Shown: positions 10,171 to 21,290 of the stretch, in pieces
Numbering within the stretch: the stretch's first letter is position 1
Layout: every line of letters begins with the position of its first letter
Source: Mesostigma viride
Lineage: Eukaryota; Streptophyta; Mesostigmatophyceae; Mesostigmatales; Mesostigmataceae
Assembly: GCA_009746045.1 (NCBI GenBank)
Contig: RPFO01000089.1
Span: 560,958-610,957, forward strand
Length of the DNA: 50,000 bases
Direction: 5' to 3'
Translations under genes and position numbers: made by a program
The notes under the pieces: generated by a model
Databases searched by the model: none
The model's input: the letters and a program-made list of their open reading frames with translations, nothing else
Told to the model about the DNA's origin: nothing

Positions 10171-11740
10171 ATCGGTTTTCTCTGAATATAGTTTAATTAA
10201 CGCATGCGGGAAAGATAGGGCCGCTATGCCTTGGCCTGGATGTGGAAGGCTGTCTGCGACATGGGCTGACTGATTCGATCTGTACAAAGGGTTTCCTGTT
10301 CGCCCGAATTTTCCTCGGATGACCCGGTTGTTTATAAGGGTCGGTGGCTATTAATTAGTGGTCCGAGAAAATTAATTGTAGGTGTTATACGACTTGCTTT
10401 CAAAGATTGGTGTTTGGTTGCACCAGCTGAGGTTAGGTGGGGACCTGTAGGGTTGGCTGGTTGCTACGAATCTTTGGCTGATTTGTTTTCTTTAGTGAGT
10501 CGTGATTAATTATTGTATAGTGGATTCGGACCGGCCCAAGGGGGTCGATGGGCGAGTTTATTGTTTGTCAGAGTTGGGAACCTTGTGCAACTACCTGTAC
10601 GGTTAACGCACTAGCCTGGGGGTGCGTGGCCACGTTGTTTGTAGTGGCGTTTTCAGCACTGTTCAGGCCGGCGTGTGACGCATGCTGGTGTTACTTAATT
10701 TAGGATGATGTCAGCTTGTGTGTCGGCGGGCCATGCCTTAAGCAAGCTAGGCAGGCAATGATCCGCAATAGTTTCTTTCACAATGGCGGCAATGGCCGCC
10801 TGTGCAAAATTGCACATTCTAGCGCGGGTTGCATCTGTCTTGTAGCCGAGGCAGATGGTGGCACAACCGCTAAGTTGTCCGACCAAGCATAGTATAGTTG
10901 GTCGTGCAACGGAAAGAAGATTTAAATTTACCCCCATGTCGTTTTTCCCCGGCTGCGGGTCTTTTTGACGTGGGCGAAGGATGGGGCGCTACTTCGGCGG
11001 TTCGACCAGCTTCGGCGGAGCTGTTCATAAGTTACTAAAACAGCTCTAGTGTCACATCGCAGGCTTGCCACCTTGCGATGGTGCGTGGGAAGTGACCTGG
11101 ACTCAAAAGGTCCTGAACCAGGTTCCTGTCAGCAACGACCTGTTTTTTTCATAAATTATTTTTTGTGGCGGCAGGTCAGTTGTCCAGCTGCCCCTGCCGA
11201 GGAGGGGTAGTTGGGGACAATAGGAGCCGCGCGAGAGTTGCGCTCCGAAGCTAGAAATTTCCCTATTGCGAGACTCGAGTTGGGGAGGGCGTCTTAGGGA
11301 GGCGAGGCTACGCCAGACCTTTGTCGTTCCTTTTCGTCTCAGCACCTGCTGCGCGGCTCAGTCTATTATGGTGTCGTAAAACCTCTTTCCTTTTTGGACG
11401 GTTCCGGAATTGCGAAATGCTGGCTCTTTTTGGGCTTGCTTTTGGGGTGGTCACCGGCTTGTGTCGCATTGAACCAGCGGGCCCCTGCGGGGGTTAATAT
11501 AGCCTAGCGCGGGCTGAGTCGCCATTTAAGATGTTGCGACACGCTCTTTCGCGCACGGTGGTCATGAGTTTAATCGGCGCAATGGGGTTGGCGCCAGGGG
11601 GGGGTAATTGGGTGGAGGCTTCTTGCTTCCGCGTGCGGATTGAGAAACCTTAAGGCCACTGTTAACTGCTGCATTTGTGGCAGGGCTCCACTTAATGTAT
11701 TCAATCAAATGCTGGTCTTCTTGGGAGCTCAGTGATCTTA
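10171..11740 (+). repeat. repeat D, second long form
   Basis: This 1,570-bp copy parallels 6,913-8,523 over its full length with small indels, including a contracted GCCACCTT minisatellite and a shifted frame in the short Cys-rich open frame. It is followed directly by a short-form unit with which it shares variants. Confidence 0.75.
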
Positions 11741-12492
11741 ATCGGTTTTCTCTGAATATAGTTTAATTAACGCATGCGGGAAAGATAGGGCCGCTATGCC
11801 TTGGCCTGCATGTGGAAGGCTGTCTGCGACATGGGCTGACTAATTCGATCTGTACAAAGGGTTTCCTGTTCGCCCGAATTTTCCTTGGATGACCCGGTTG
11901 TTTATAAGGGTCGGTGGCTATTAATTAGTGGTCCGAGAAAATTAATTGTAGGTGTTATACGACTTGCTTTCAAAGATTGGTGTTTGGTTGCACCAGCTGA
12001 GGTTAGGTGGGGACCTGTAGGGTTGGCTGGTTGCTACGAATCTTTGGCTGATTTGTTTTCTTTAGTGAGTCGTGATTAATTATTGTATAGTGGATTCGGA
12101 CCGGCCCAAGGGGGTCGATGGGCGAGTTTATTGTTTGTCAGAGTTGGGAACCTTGTGCAACTACCTGTACGGTTAACGCACTAGCCTGGGGGTGCGTGGC
12201 CACGTTGTTTGTAGTGGCGTTTTCAGCACTGTTCAGGCCGGCGTGTGACGCATGCCGGTGTTACTTAATTTAGGATGATGTCAGCTTGTGTGTCGGCGGG
12301 CCATGCCTTAAGCAAGCTAGGCAGGCAATGATCCGCAATTGTTTCTTTCCCCTCCCTCCCACCCTGGAGGCTTCTTGCTTCCGCGTGCGGATTGAGAAAC
12401 CTTAAGGCCACTGTTAACTGCTGCATTTGTGGCAGGGCTCCACTTATTGTATTCAATCAAATGCTGGTCTTCTTGGGAGCTCAGTGATCTTA
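11741..12492 (+). repeat. repeat D, short form adjoining PUS10 exon
   Basis: This 752-bp copy starts at ATCGGTTTTC and ends at GTGATCTTA. Only 122 bases separate it from the splice acceptor of the first PUS10 exon in the window, so it lies in what should be intron sequence. Confidence 0.75.
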
Positions 12493-12614
12493 ACATATAT
12501 TCTGTTGTATGGTTTGATTGGTTTCTGCCATTTGAAATAGGGAAGCTTTTCCAAGCTTCCTGCCGCTCACGGTGATCGTCTGTGATTTCTGGGTGTGTTT
12601 CGTCCCTGTGACAG

Positions 12615-15600
12615 GTGGAAGTAACCCACGTGCAGGTCGTGGGGAAGGAGACTTGCGCCCTCATCCGCGACGTGGGCGCGGCCGAGAAGAAGGTGGGTCT
12701 TGGGGTACGCTGGTTAGGGTGTGCTAGTACCGACTAGGGAAGTGCTTATTACCACTGCCGAGAAGGAGGTGCGTACTAGATCATGGGAGTAGGGATGATC
12801 GCTAGGGATGATCGCAGGGATGATCGCTGTCATCTGATGCCATGTAATTGCAGCAGGAGGAAGAGTTTGTTCCCAGCGAGATGGTAGCAACCATCAATCA
12901 TCATGGTGTAGCAACCATCAATCACCCTTCGTATGCTTGCAAGGAATGTCGCCGCAGTAGCTTGATGGCCCCTTTCATGTTGGTCGCGAAACCATTTTTC
13001 ACGAGACCCCATGTGCATTTTATTATGCATATATATTATTATTGTTATTATTATTTTTATTATTCTGTGGGCACCTCTCTTGCCCCTTGCTCTCATGCCC
13101 TGGGCCGGCTCTCTTTTCCCCGACTTCTTCCCCTCCCCCCCTGACCCCCAATCCTTACCCTTAAAACCCTTTCTCCCGGTTGGCATCCTCCCCCTGCGCA
13201 GAAGCTGTACACGGCCGTTGTGTGGTCGGCGCGCCCCCTTTCCGCAGAGGACGTGGAGAAGATTAATGCATGCAAGGACTTGGTGTGTGGGGCCAGATAC
13301 TGCGCGGGCGTATGTCACTGTTGGATCATTAAACTGCAGTTAGGCGGCACAGAGGTTGTCAATGTGGGTGGGAGTGGAGACTTGGGTTTGGCGGCTTGTA
13401 TCTAATGTTATATTACTATAACCTAGTGGCCTGGTTGGCTGGTTTGGCTTGGCTTGGGTTGGGTTGGGTTGGGTTGGGTTGGGTTGGGTTGGGTTGGGTT
13501 GGGTTGGGTTGGGTTGGGTTGGGTTGGGTTGGGTTGGGTTGGGTTGGGTTGGGTTGGGTTGGGTTGGGTTGGGTTGGGTTGGGTTGGGTTGGGTTGGGTT
13601 GGGTTGGGTTGGGTTGGGTTGGGTTGGGTTGGGTTGGGTTGGGTTGGGTTGGGTTTGGCTTGGTTTGGCTGGTTTTGGCTTGGTTTGGCTTGGTTTGGCT
13701 TGGTTTGGCTTGGTTTGGCTTGCTTTGAAGTATCTTGCCACCTTCGAAATCTTTGCACACGAGCAGGCACATGTTTTATGAAAACATCGATGAATCAACT
13801 AGTGCAGGCCTGAAATCTGGAAAACCCGGACCTTGGAAGCTCGTGCCTGCCGTTGTCATATCTGCGTCTATCGACTTACTCATGTAATGTTTAACGGTAG
13901 TCCCCTGTCAATTACTGAGGTGGCACCCCTGCGCTAGGAAAGTGGGGGATGGGATACTAGAAAAGAATGCTAGTAACATGTTGGGAAGAGCAGTGCCATG
14001 GGTTGTGAGATTACCTAAACCCAATGGCGAAGTTAGGGAACGCGGCAGCCCTTGGTTTCCATTTTCGTGTTTGTGTGGATGCATGTGTCGAGCCACCCAG
14101 GGGACAGGGGACATGCTCCATTATGGCCCCCATGACCTTCCCCAAGTATCCAACATTATGCTCTCGTCTCTCCACCTAATGTTTTATTATTAGTATTATT
14201 TATCATTAAGACTGGTATTATAGTCGTATTTTAATACTAGGTAATATTTTCCACTACCATTCCAAAGAGTTTTGGCTCGTGTTCCCCTGACTTCTCAACG
14301 AATCTCTCCATCATCGGTGCACTCATGCTCTGTACCCCGATGCACCTTGCAGATGATCAACCAGAACACCCCCATCCGCGTACTCCACCGGCGCAGCCCA
14401 TTAGTGCGGCCGCGGCTCATCCACAGGTGAGCCCTGTGTGGCCAGCACGTAGCCCCCCCCCCTGCCCCCCACCCCACCCCCTGGTGTGTGCGGCCATCCT
14501 CAAACGACCCGAATCTCCACCGCCCTGATACACCCGCACGCCCTGCGCTGCCACCATCGGTATGCGCGCGCACTCTCGTGATCTGGACACAGGCGCAAAG
14601 CTTTCCCTGCTGCGGGCTGTCGCTGTTTGATTGTTTCTTTGCGGGCTGTCTGCTGCAAATGCTCCCTGCTGCAAGCTCCTCAACTTCAAGGACACGCCGC
14701 AATCGGCGCATCGCCTTGCATGGTGGCCATTTTGCAAACACAGCACCCCCATACGCGTCGCGCCAGCACAACTTGAACTGGCTCCTCTTTCTGACTTTCC
14801 CCCCCAAGGAACTCAAGGCCTTTCCCTGCCTGCAAGGCGGCATGGCTACGTGATCGAATCATATGATCGCATTATTATGTGATGAGCATACGGCCTTGTT
14901 ATATAATGCCGGTTTGCTGCATGCATGACCCCCTGGAACATAAGCCCCACAGAAGTGAATGCGTACAAAGCTAGCTCCCTTTTTCACCGGCTTTTCTGGT
15001 CAAAGTACAGCTCTCAGGTTTCTGACGCCCTTTCTCTTTTGCCAGCCGTCAGCAGTCCCGGGCTGGCCATTCCTAGACGCGCGTACCTTGTTTGCCTGAC
15101 GACGCCATTCCTGTGCTCGGACCGAAATGTCGGGGTTCCAAACTGGGTGGCTGGCGTCAGCGGGCATGGTCATGACTGAATGGACTGCATGTGACGGATG
15201 CAAGAGTTATTCCTTGTGATGATATTGGGAACCGACCGCACGTGGCGCGTGCTGTCTGCTGACACGCATCACCCGTGTGCATGCGCACTCCCATCCGTGC
15301 ATGCGCGTTTGCGGCGCAGCATGGGTGCGTGCCTGGTGGAGAACAACCGCCACTACTTGGTCCTCGACCTGTGCACACAGGTAAGGTGGCTCGTTAAGTG
15401 CAGGATGGGCAACAATTGGGTGAGCACCACCGGTACTACAACCCTTTTTTGCATACTACAGGACAAGAACGGGCTTTGCACGCAGGTTTTATTGCTCTTT
15501 TCATACAAGGGCGTGCATAGGGTGTGCAGGCAGGCATGGGGTGTGCACGCGGATGTACAGCAGCTTTTCGCATCGCCAGAAGGGCAATACCAGGGTGCGC

Positions 15601-18356
15601 ATGCAGGTGGGCGGGTGTGCACACAGGTACGGTAGCTCCTTTCCCAACAAGATCGACCAAAAGGGGGTGGACGCGTAGGTGGCGGGTTCGTGCGCAGGTA
15701 TGGGGCCAGGCTTTGTGAGGGCCAACCCTTGGGACTGGAGGGGTCACTCCCCAACGTTGCAGGGCGTGCACGCATAGCTCAGGTGGGCTGGTCCACCATC
15801 ATGTCCTGTTTTCCTGCTGTGGTGATGCGATTTAAACAGGCTGGGCGTGTGTGTTGTGGCCGACATGTTCTGCGTTGTGTTGGGGTGGGCTGGCTGCTAG
15901 AGATCCACACACGGACGAAAAAGCCTTAGATAACAAATGAGGCGTTATATCGCAACCTGCCAGTCACCTCGTTTCTTCCATGTGGGGCACATGGAGGTGC
16001 ATGGACGCGCATGCGGGCTGTTGGCTGCCCTGTCATCGAAGCAAGTGCAAAGAGGAAGGAGGACAGCATTGTGGAGAGGAGAAGACAGGGTCGGGGGTGA
16101 GAACAGCCGGGTCACTATTTGGTGAGAATAGACACTAGCTACATAGGTCACTATACAGGATTTGGAAGAGTGTATTAAGTAGCATCATTCCATCATCGAC
16201 GTAGCCATGAGGTGAAGCTGTCGTTGGCTGGGTATGCCTGTCAGGGGGATGCTGGTGGACCGTGTTGTGCGATGCAAGTCGGCGCCAGCTTTCCCCAGCA
16301 TTGATGGGGGTGGGTTTCCTCGTGCGTGGTTTGGACAGGGATCTGCTCACTTGGTTAGATTGGGGACTTGGTGAAACTTTGGGGACTGGGTTAAACTTTG
16401 GGGAGTGGTGGGATACGAAGATCTCAGCAATCAAAGGAGGGCCCTTGTCATGTTGAGCAACACTTCTGACATCTGCACAGAAACAGCTGGGAAGCCAAGC
16501 TGGTCGCTTTTCGTCTGGGTTATTGCTTTCACTCGTCAAAGGTACCACTTTGGCTCCCTCCTGCTTCGCTTCGCCCCTCTTTTTGCCTGCATGTACTCTC
16601 TAGGCTTCACGATTGCGGGATAGGGGTAGGACTACATGGACCCAGTTCCTTGTGAGTGCGTGCTGGCTCAAGCTGGCAGGGGCTCTGCCGTCCAACTTCT
16701 TCGCATGTGTGTTGTATTCCCCCCATTGAACTTGCATGCTCTCTTACTTCTTTGAAAATGGGCTGATGCTCTCTTACATGCTCTCTTGCATGCTCTCTTA
16801 CTTCTGTGCAAGTGGGCTGTTTTGATATCGGCGCTGTGTGGCCCCCCCATGACAGGCTGGCACGTATGTCAAGGAGTTTATCCATGGGGACCTGGGCCGC
16901 ACGAGCCCAAAGTAAGTAGTACCAGTTAATGCGCACTCCCATGGACCGTACACCCCCCACACATTCAAAACACTCCCACTCATGCTGTGATCCATGCTGC
17001 CAATTATGCTGTAGTTCGTGTTGTCATACATTTCGTGATTGCCTGAGCATGAATGCAGCATATGCCTTGTGGCCTGTTTCTCTATCCACCGTTTGGCATT
17101 CACTCAACCACTCATGCCGCAAAGTCGAGCAATCTAGCGTGCGCACGGGTGTTGTAAGAGCTTAACTTGTTTACGTGATTTCAGGCCACAGATCCTGTTT
17201 CTAGCGCTCAGTTAGCAAACCCAAACATGCATTCACACTCTCCTTAGGTCCCTCACTCACCTCATCAGCGTCCTCCTCGATCATGATAAAGCCATAAAGG
17301 TGGAGCACACAAACTTTATCAAATCACCTGCTGGTTGCGTGCTAGCAACCCCTTCCTCTTGGTAGCAACTTATGGGCGGCTGGCCTATTCTCTTCCTCCT
17401 GCCGCAACGCACCCGCATCCTGTCACTGTAACAGAATAAAATAGTGGCCCCTGCTCCACTACGCATACAGATCTTTTGCCTCCTGTCATTGAAGATAGAA
17501 CAGACTTATCAAACCCCAAGAGACAGGGGAGATTCCTAGCACTCTCCAGGAATCGTAGAGGGTCAGTGGTCGTTTCTTGTCTAGAGGAGTTTCCTACAAG
17601 ACCTTACTCCATCGGTAGAGAGCGGTGGTCCCCTTTTGGTCGGGCGTCTCTCGGCTTGTTCGTACAGACCCAAGACTTCCTCTCTAGTGGATATGGCTGT
17701 CCAATAACAGGGCCTGGAGTGAGGATGTTTGGTTATTAGAAATAGCTTCAGATTATGGGGGCATCCGCTTGGTGGCTATGGAGACCAACAAGCAGAGCTT
17801 ATGTCTCCTTCGACACAGAGGAGTCCAACGCAATCTCACAGGTCTCAGCCAATCAGAACACAGACGAACCGGTGAGGTTCTCTCTAGATATGCTTTACAC
17901 CCCTGACGTCAGAAAGATCCTAAATGACATCAGTCAGATTACGCTGAACGTTGAACGCCAAGTTCGCGTCCTTGGATATAACAGTATACACGCTGTCAGA
18001 AAATACTGTTACAGTCACCTTAGGTTTGTAACATATTACCTGCCCATTCTTCCCCGTACAAGACACCAATAATCTCAGTGAGCAGTAGCTGTGTGCTCGG
18101 ATCTTCTTCTTAAGCGAAATGGTAACATGGATGGATCCTACTTCACGTGCTCCTCTAGTATGCGTCTGTTCCCCTTGCTGGCATCAACACCCTTTCCTTT
18201 TCCCTAGTCTATCTCAAAAAGGTTACTAACTATCACTCCCTCCAAGACAACTGCCGTGCCTCATCACCGTCATCATGCAGCCTCGGCACCCTGCTCCAGT
18301 GTGAGACAGACATCCTCCAGCTGGACGTTAGCGACATTGAGCTCAATTTTCCGTAG
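12615..18356 (+). CDS. PUS10: tRNA pseudouridine synthase Pus10, C-terminal six exons
   Basis: Pus10 isomerises uridine to pseudouridine in the T-loop of tRNA (positions 54/55 in archaea and some eukaryotes). Exons, all with AG acceptors and GT donors and compatible phases: 12,615-12,692 (VEVTHVQVVGKETCALIRD), 13,202-13,282 (KLYTAVVWSARPLSAED), 14,353-14,426 (MINQNTPIRVLHRRSPLV), 15,320-15,380 (ENNRHYLVLDLCTQ), 16,856-16,911 (AGTYVKEFIHGDLGRTSP), 18,281-18,356 (LGTLLQCETDILQLDVSD, stop TAG). The NTPIRVLHRR and AGTYVKEF.HGD.GRT blocks are hallmark Pus10 motifs, and codons split across exons 3/4 and 5/6 restore the family pattern. The catalytic-Asp block and the N-terminal THUMP/zinc part are not in this window. 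The missing 5' exons must lie upstream of base 1, or the gene is truncated. The exons are undisturbed, which suggests recent or current function. Confidence 0.9.
12693..13201 (+). other. PUS10 intron
   Basis: The donor is GTGGGT and the acceptor is TGCGCAG. It contains a near-repeat of the upstream exon end at 12,757-12,775 (GCCGAGAAGGAGGTGCGTAC), short ATGATCGC repeats at 12,790-12,830, and an AT-rich ATTATTATT stretch near 13,030-13,065. No other gene is seen. Confidence 0.75.
13454..13720 (+). repeat. GGGTT pentanucleotide array in PUS10 intron
   Basis: About 40 uninterrupted copies of TTGGG run from 13,454 to about 13,654, followed to 13,720 by a related decamer array (GGTTTGGCTT). The array sits in the intron 13,283-14,352, with the G-rich strand being the sense strand of PUS10, so the pre-mRNA would carry dozens of GGG runs spaced by UU and could form G-quadruplexes. 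The long WVGLG and NPTQP open frames across it are artefacts of the repeat. Confidence 0.95.
13721..14352 (+). other. rest of the PUS10 intron containing the array
   Basis: Non-coding. AT-rich TTATTATTAGTATTATT-type sequence lies at 14,180-14,250. The acceptor is CACCTTGCAG at 14,343-14,352. I see no gene or element. Confidence 0.6.
14427..15319 (+). other. PUS10 intron
   Basis: The donor is GTGAGC and the acceptor is GCGGCGCAG. Pyrimidine-rich near the donor (runs of C at 14,453-14,480). The open frames in it are short and have no domain. Confidence 0.65.
15381..16855 (+). other. PUS10 intron with GC-rich and ATGCTCTCTTA repeats
   Basis: The donor is GTAAGG and the acceptor is CATGACAG. 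GTGTGCACACAGGTA at 15,614-15,628 echoes the exon-4 donor junction, within several GCGCACGCAGGT-like near-repeats at 15,480-15,700. ATGCTCTCTTAC is repeated at 16,735-16,805. Nothing coding is recognised. Confidence 0.65.
16912..18280 (+). other. last PUS10 intron with unrecognised open frames
   Basis: The donor is GTAAGT and the acceptor is CATCATGCAG. Open frames at 17,476-17,739 (87 codons) and 17,755-18,072 (105 codons) have protein-like composition (for example LDMLYTPDVRKILNDISQ) but match no family I know. They may be a mobile-element remnant inserted in the intron. Splicing from 16,911 to 18,281 rests on the precise Pus10 reading across the junction. Confidence 0.55.
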
Positions 18357-18564
18357 TTTGTGTCTACTTGTTTCGCGTTAATGGGGCGTCTTTGGCGCCC
18401 ATACAAGCATTATGACACAATGCCGGCGTCCCTAGTAGCATTGACATCCAGACGAGAGTGCGTTGCTGGTTGGGCTACATACGACGTCTACTGTCTAGCA
18501 TACGTTTCTCATGATTCTCCTTTGGTAGTATCAATGAAACAATCAACCATGTATAAAAAATTAT
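18357..18564. other. PUS10 3' flank
   Basis: About 200 bases separate the PUS10 stop from LINE sequence. The algal polyadenylation signal TGTAA is not present here; the first downstream TGTAA (18,610) falls inside the LINE coding remnant. A small GGGCG...CGCCC inverted repeat lies at 18,381-18,398. Confidence 0.5.
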
Positions 18565-20861
18565 ATGATGACACCCTCGCCAACTGGCACCGAACGCTGC
18601 ATCGCCTATGTTGTAATGCGTAAGCGTCATCAAGGATCTGTACTAGCTGCTCGCTCGCACGTGATCCCCCTGGTGCGCTCCGATCATCGCATCGTCACCG
18701 CCCGCATCCGCCTGCGATTCCCCTCGCACTTTCGTAAGCACGTGGCACCATCTGATTTGCGCACACTGCAGTTGCTTGAGAAATCTGACGCCGCTCTGGA
18801 GGACTTGCCTGAAGAACGCGCCCATAAGCGCGCGGCAGAGGAGTTCGTCGATGCGCTGGACATCCCGGCCAGCCACGCCCAGCTGCCCGCTGCCGGCCCG
18901 GCATCGGCCCTTCGGCACCTCGCTGGCAAGCTGCCCGCGGCAGGGGACCTGCTGCCCACCTGCCGCCCGCCCCGCTTCACCAGCCTGCACCGGCTCCCCG
19001 CCGTCATCCAGGCCCGGCAAGCCCTGCGCGACAACCGCGACCTCGCCCGCTACGCTTGCCTCAAAGCCGATTACCACTCGGCCATCCGGCAGGCGACTAA
19101 GGAGCAGGAGGACCTCCATGTCCGCGAGTACTTCGCCCACCTCAAGGACCAGCACGGCAAGTACGCCTTGACCCGCCTGCGACACGCCCAACGGCCAGCC
19201 GGCGGCGCGCAGCTGGCGCCGCGGACGCTCTCTGGCTCACCGCAGCAGCAGCTTGACCAGTGGTATTCCTCCCAGTCCCGGCTGCTCGGCGCCCCCCCGC
19301 CGCCTCCGCCGCTTGGCCCTCTGGCGGCCGCGCGCCTGGTGCTTGCGGGCATCCCTACGCCGCCCACGCCGCCCGCCGCTGAGCAGGACTGCACGTACCC
19401 GGCCCTGACGGAACCCCTGGCCGACCCCAACGAGCTACCGCCGTTCACCGAGCTCGAGCTGATCGAGCACCGCCGCCAAACAACTCCGCTTTTACGCCGC
19501 CGTTGGACCTGACCAGCTCCCCGCTCCGGTGATTAAGCTGACGGCGCTCACGGGGTTCCTGCTTGACGTCTGCAACCGGATCCTGCTTGCCGACGCGCCG
19601 CCGATTCCTGAGTGGCAGCACAGCTACCGTATTATGCTGTACAAAAACAAAGGTTCCCCTCGGACGACCCCGCCAACTACCGAGGAGTCTGCATCCAGAG
19701 CGCCGCACTCAAGTTGTTCATGCGCATGATCCTCAACCGCCTTCGTTCTGCTCTTGACCGTCACCTAGGGGAAAGTCAAATGAGCTTTCGCCCTGGGCGC
19801 AACACCGTCATGGCCATCTTCGTCGCGCGTCGCCTCTTCGAGGAAATCGCTCTCCTGCAGCCTGGTGAGTCTCCCGCCATCCTGATCTTCGTCGACTTCA
19901 TCAAGGCTTTTGATTCTGTCCTCTGGGACGCTCTATGGGCTGTCCTTGCTCGCGCTCGCGTCCCCACTCCCCTGATTACCGTCATCCGCACGCTGTATGA
20001 GGGGTCGACCACTTCGGTGCGCACTCAACACGGCATTCCCCCGCCATGCCCACTGCAGACCGGCGTCTGGCAGGGTTGCGTCCTGTCGTATTATTGTAGT
20101 GGATTATGTTATGCACCAGGCACGTGCTCGCTTTGCTAGCATTGCAGGCCGTGCCCCTGGCCTAGCAATCACGAACGAGCTTGGGGAAGGGGGGCCGGCT
20201 AACAAGCAGAATTTACTAGCTGACCTCATCTTTGCCGACGACATCACGCTGATCGAGAAGCCGGAGTCTGCCCAACTTTGGCTGGACTGCCTGGCGCTCG
20301 AGGCTCGGGCGGTTGGTCTAGAAATCTGACAGCCCCAAAACGCAGGCCCTGGCCCTCGGCATGGCAGGGCCCCCACCCACACTCCGCCTCTTAGACGACG
20401 CCGAGGTCAACTACCCTACTCTTCAGGCCGCTTCAAGCTGCTCGGCAGTTGGCTTCCCGACTGCGACTCAGGACGACCTGACGACACGGATGGGCATGGC
20501 GTGGGCGCAACTCCATGACCACCGCCGCTGGTGGAGCAACCCCGCCCTACCCCGGATCGTCAAGCGTGACCTCTTCAAGGTTGTGATTCTGACGATCCTG
20601 ACCTACGGCGCCGAGACCTGGACACTGACGCAGGAGCTGGAGCAAGGACTCAACGGCAACGTCACCAAGATGCTGCGCAAGGCCCTTAACATCCCCTTTG
20701 GTTTGCACATTAGTAATGAGGATTTGTACGCTGATTTGCCCTATGTTTCCCACATTATTAGGCACAGGCGCCTGGGCCTAGCCGGGCACCTGGCCAGCAC
20801 AGATCAGGTAGATACATCAGATAGACTAGCTGGAACCAAGCCGGCCGCCCAGCCTGGGTGA
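18565..20861 (+). pseudogene. LINE ORF2 remnant: endonuclease end and reverse transcriptase
   Basis: The reading starts inside the endonuclease (YVVMRKRHQ, then the SDHRIV catalytic-end motif near 18,678-18,696). A Pro/Ala-rich linker follows. RT motifs: EWQHSYRIMLYKNKG near 19,610, DPANYRGV near 19,667, SFRPGRNTVMAI near 19,784, FVDFIKAFDSVLWD near 19,890-19,932, TGVWQGCVLS near 20,059, and IFADDITL near 20,228-20,252 (the YADD box as FADD). The C-terminal part includes WWSNPALPRIVKRDLFK, TYGAETWTLT and RHRRLGLAGH. Frameshifts near 19,495, 19,660, 20,090 and 20,340 make it non-functional. The clade is not determined; the YGAETW region fits RTE/RandI- or L1-like RTs. Confidence 0.85.
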
Positions 20862-21138
20862 TATGTCCTCACCTGGCGTGCCCCCGGCCGCGCGCGGCAG
20901 GGCCGCCACCCGTGGACTTTTCGTGATAGACTCGGCATGGACATGTGCTACACTAGACGTGACGGGCTCACACCCGGGCAGCCTCCTGGTTTGTCTGTTA
21001 TACATATGGAGGCAGATGGTACGCAAGGATAGATGGCAAGTAGTGATGAAGGGGACCGCCCCCAAGTCTGTGGGGGCTCCGTGTGTGGCCGGGTATGGCA
21101 TTCATAGCGATTCGGTCCGTGGTGCCCACAACCTTGTG

Positions 21139-21290
21139 ACTAGGACCTAGATAGCTTACACCATCCATTCCACCGGTGCCGACTTGTAACTAGGACCTAG
21201 ATAGCTTACACCATCCATTCCATCCCATGTTCCCCTCCCACGGAGGACTTATGCTCACGTGACGCAGTCACGTGTGTTAATTAATAAATG
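21139..21290 (+). repeat. LINE 3' terminus with palindromic hairpin and TTAA tail
   Basis: Contains two copies of GTAACTAGGACCTAGATAGC-type sequence (21,139 and 21,188), then CTTATGCTCACGTGACGCAG and TCACGTGTGTTAATTAATAA. CACGTGAC-GCA-GTCACGTG is a perfect hairpin. The same ending occurs at 21,872-21,990 and, reversed, at 24,932-25,020, each followed by TTAA repeats, so it marks the element's true 3' end. Confidence 0.8.

Larger units (their letters stand above)
6656..12492 (+). repeat. head-to-tail cluster of repeat family D
   Basis: Units begin ATCGGTTTTCTCTGAATATA and end CAGTGATCTTA: 6,709-6,912 (3' truncated), 6,913-8,523 (long), 8,524-9,280 (short), about 9,281-9,690 (5' truncated), 10,171-11,740 (long), 11,741-12,492 (short). 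A C module occupies 9,691-10,170. The units at 10,171 and 11,741 share private variants (TTAATTAACGC, GGGGGTCGATGG), which suggests recent tandem duplication. No transposase, RT or other protein domain is visible. If PUS10 is intact, the whole cluster lies in one of its introns. Confidence 0.8.
18565..21290 (+). mobile_element. 5'-truncated APE-type LINE
   Basis: Remnant of a non-LTR retrotransposon: the C-terminal end of an APE endonuclease, linker, RT, and a 3' UTR ending in a palindromic hairpin plus a TTAA-type tail. The 5' part is missing. The upstream boundary is approximate. Close relatives of the 3' end occur at 21,872-21,990 (plus) and 24,932-25,122 (minus). Confidence 0.8.

Noticed and set aside
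12854-12883. Possible 30-nt PUS10 microexon (AG before, GT after, in phase)
   Set aside because: Joining exon 12,615-12,692 directly to 13,202 already matches the spacing of known Pus10 proteins; the extra ten residues would be an insertion.
13454-13654. GGGTT array as an internal telomere
   Set aside because: The unit does not match TTTTAGGG, TTTAGGG or TTAGGG, and it grades into a local decamer repeat, so a microsatellite is simpler.
13454-13720. CRISPR array
   Set aside because: No repeat-spacer structure occurs here or elsewhere in the window; the direct repeats are microsatellites or transposon modules in a eukaryotic setting.
13396-13813. WVGLG- and NPTQP-repeat open frames
   Set aside because: Pure artefacts of the GGGTT array inside an intron.
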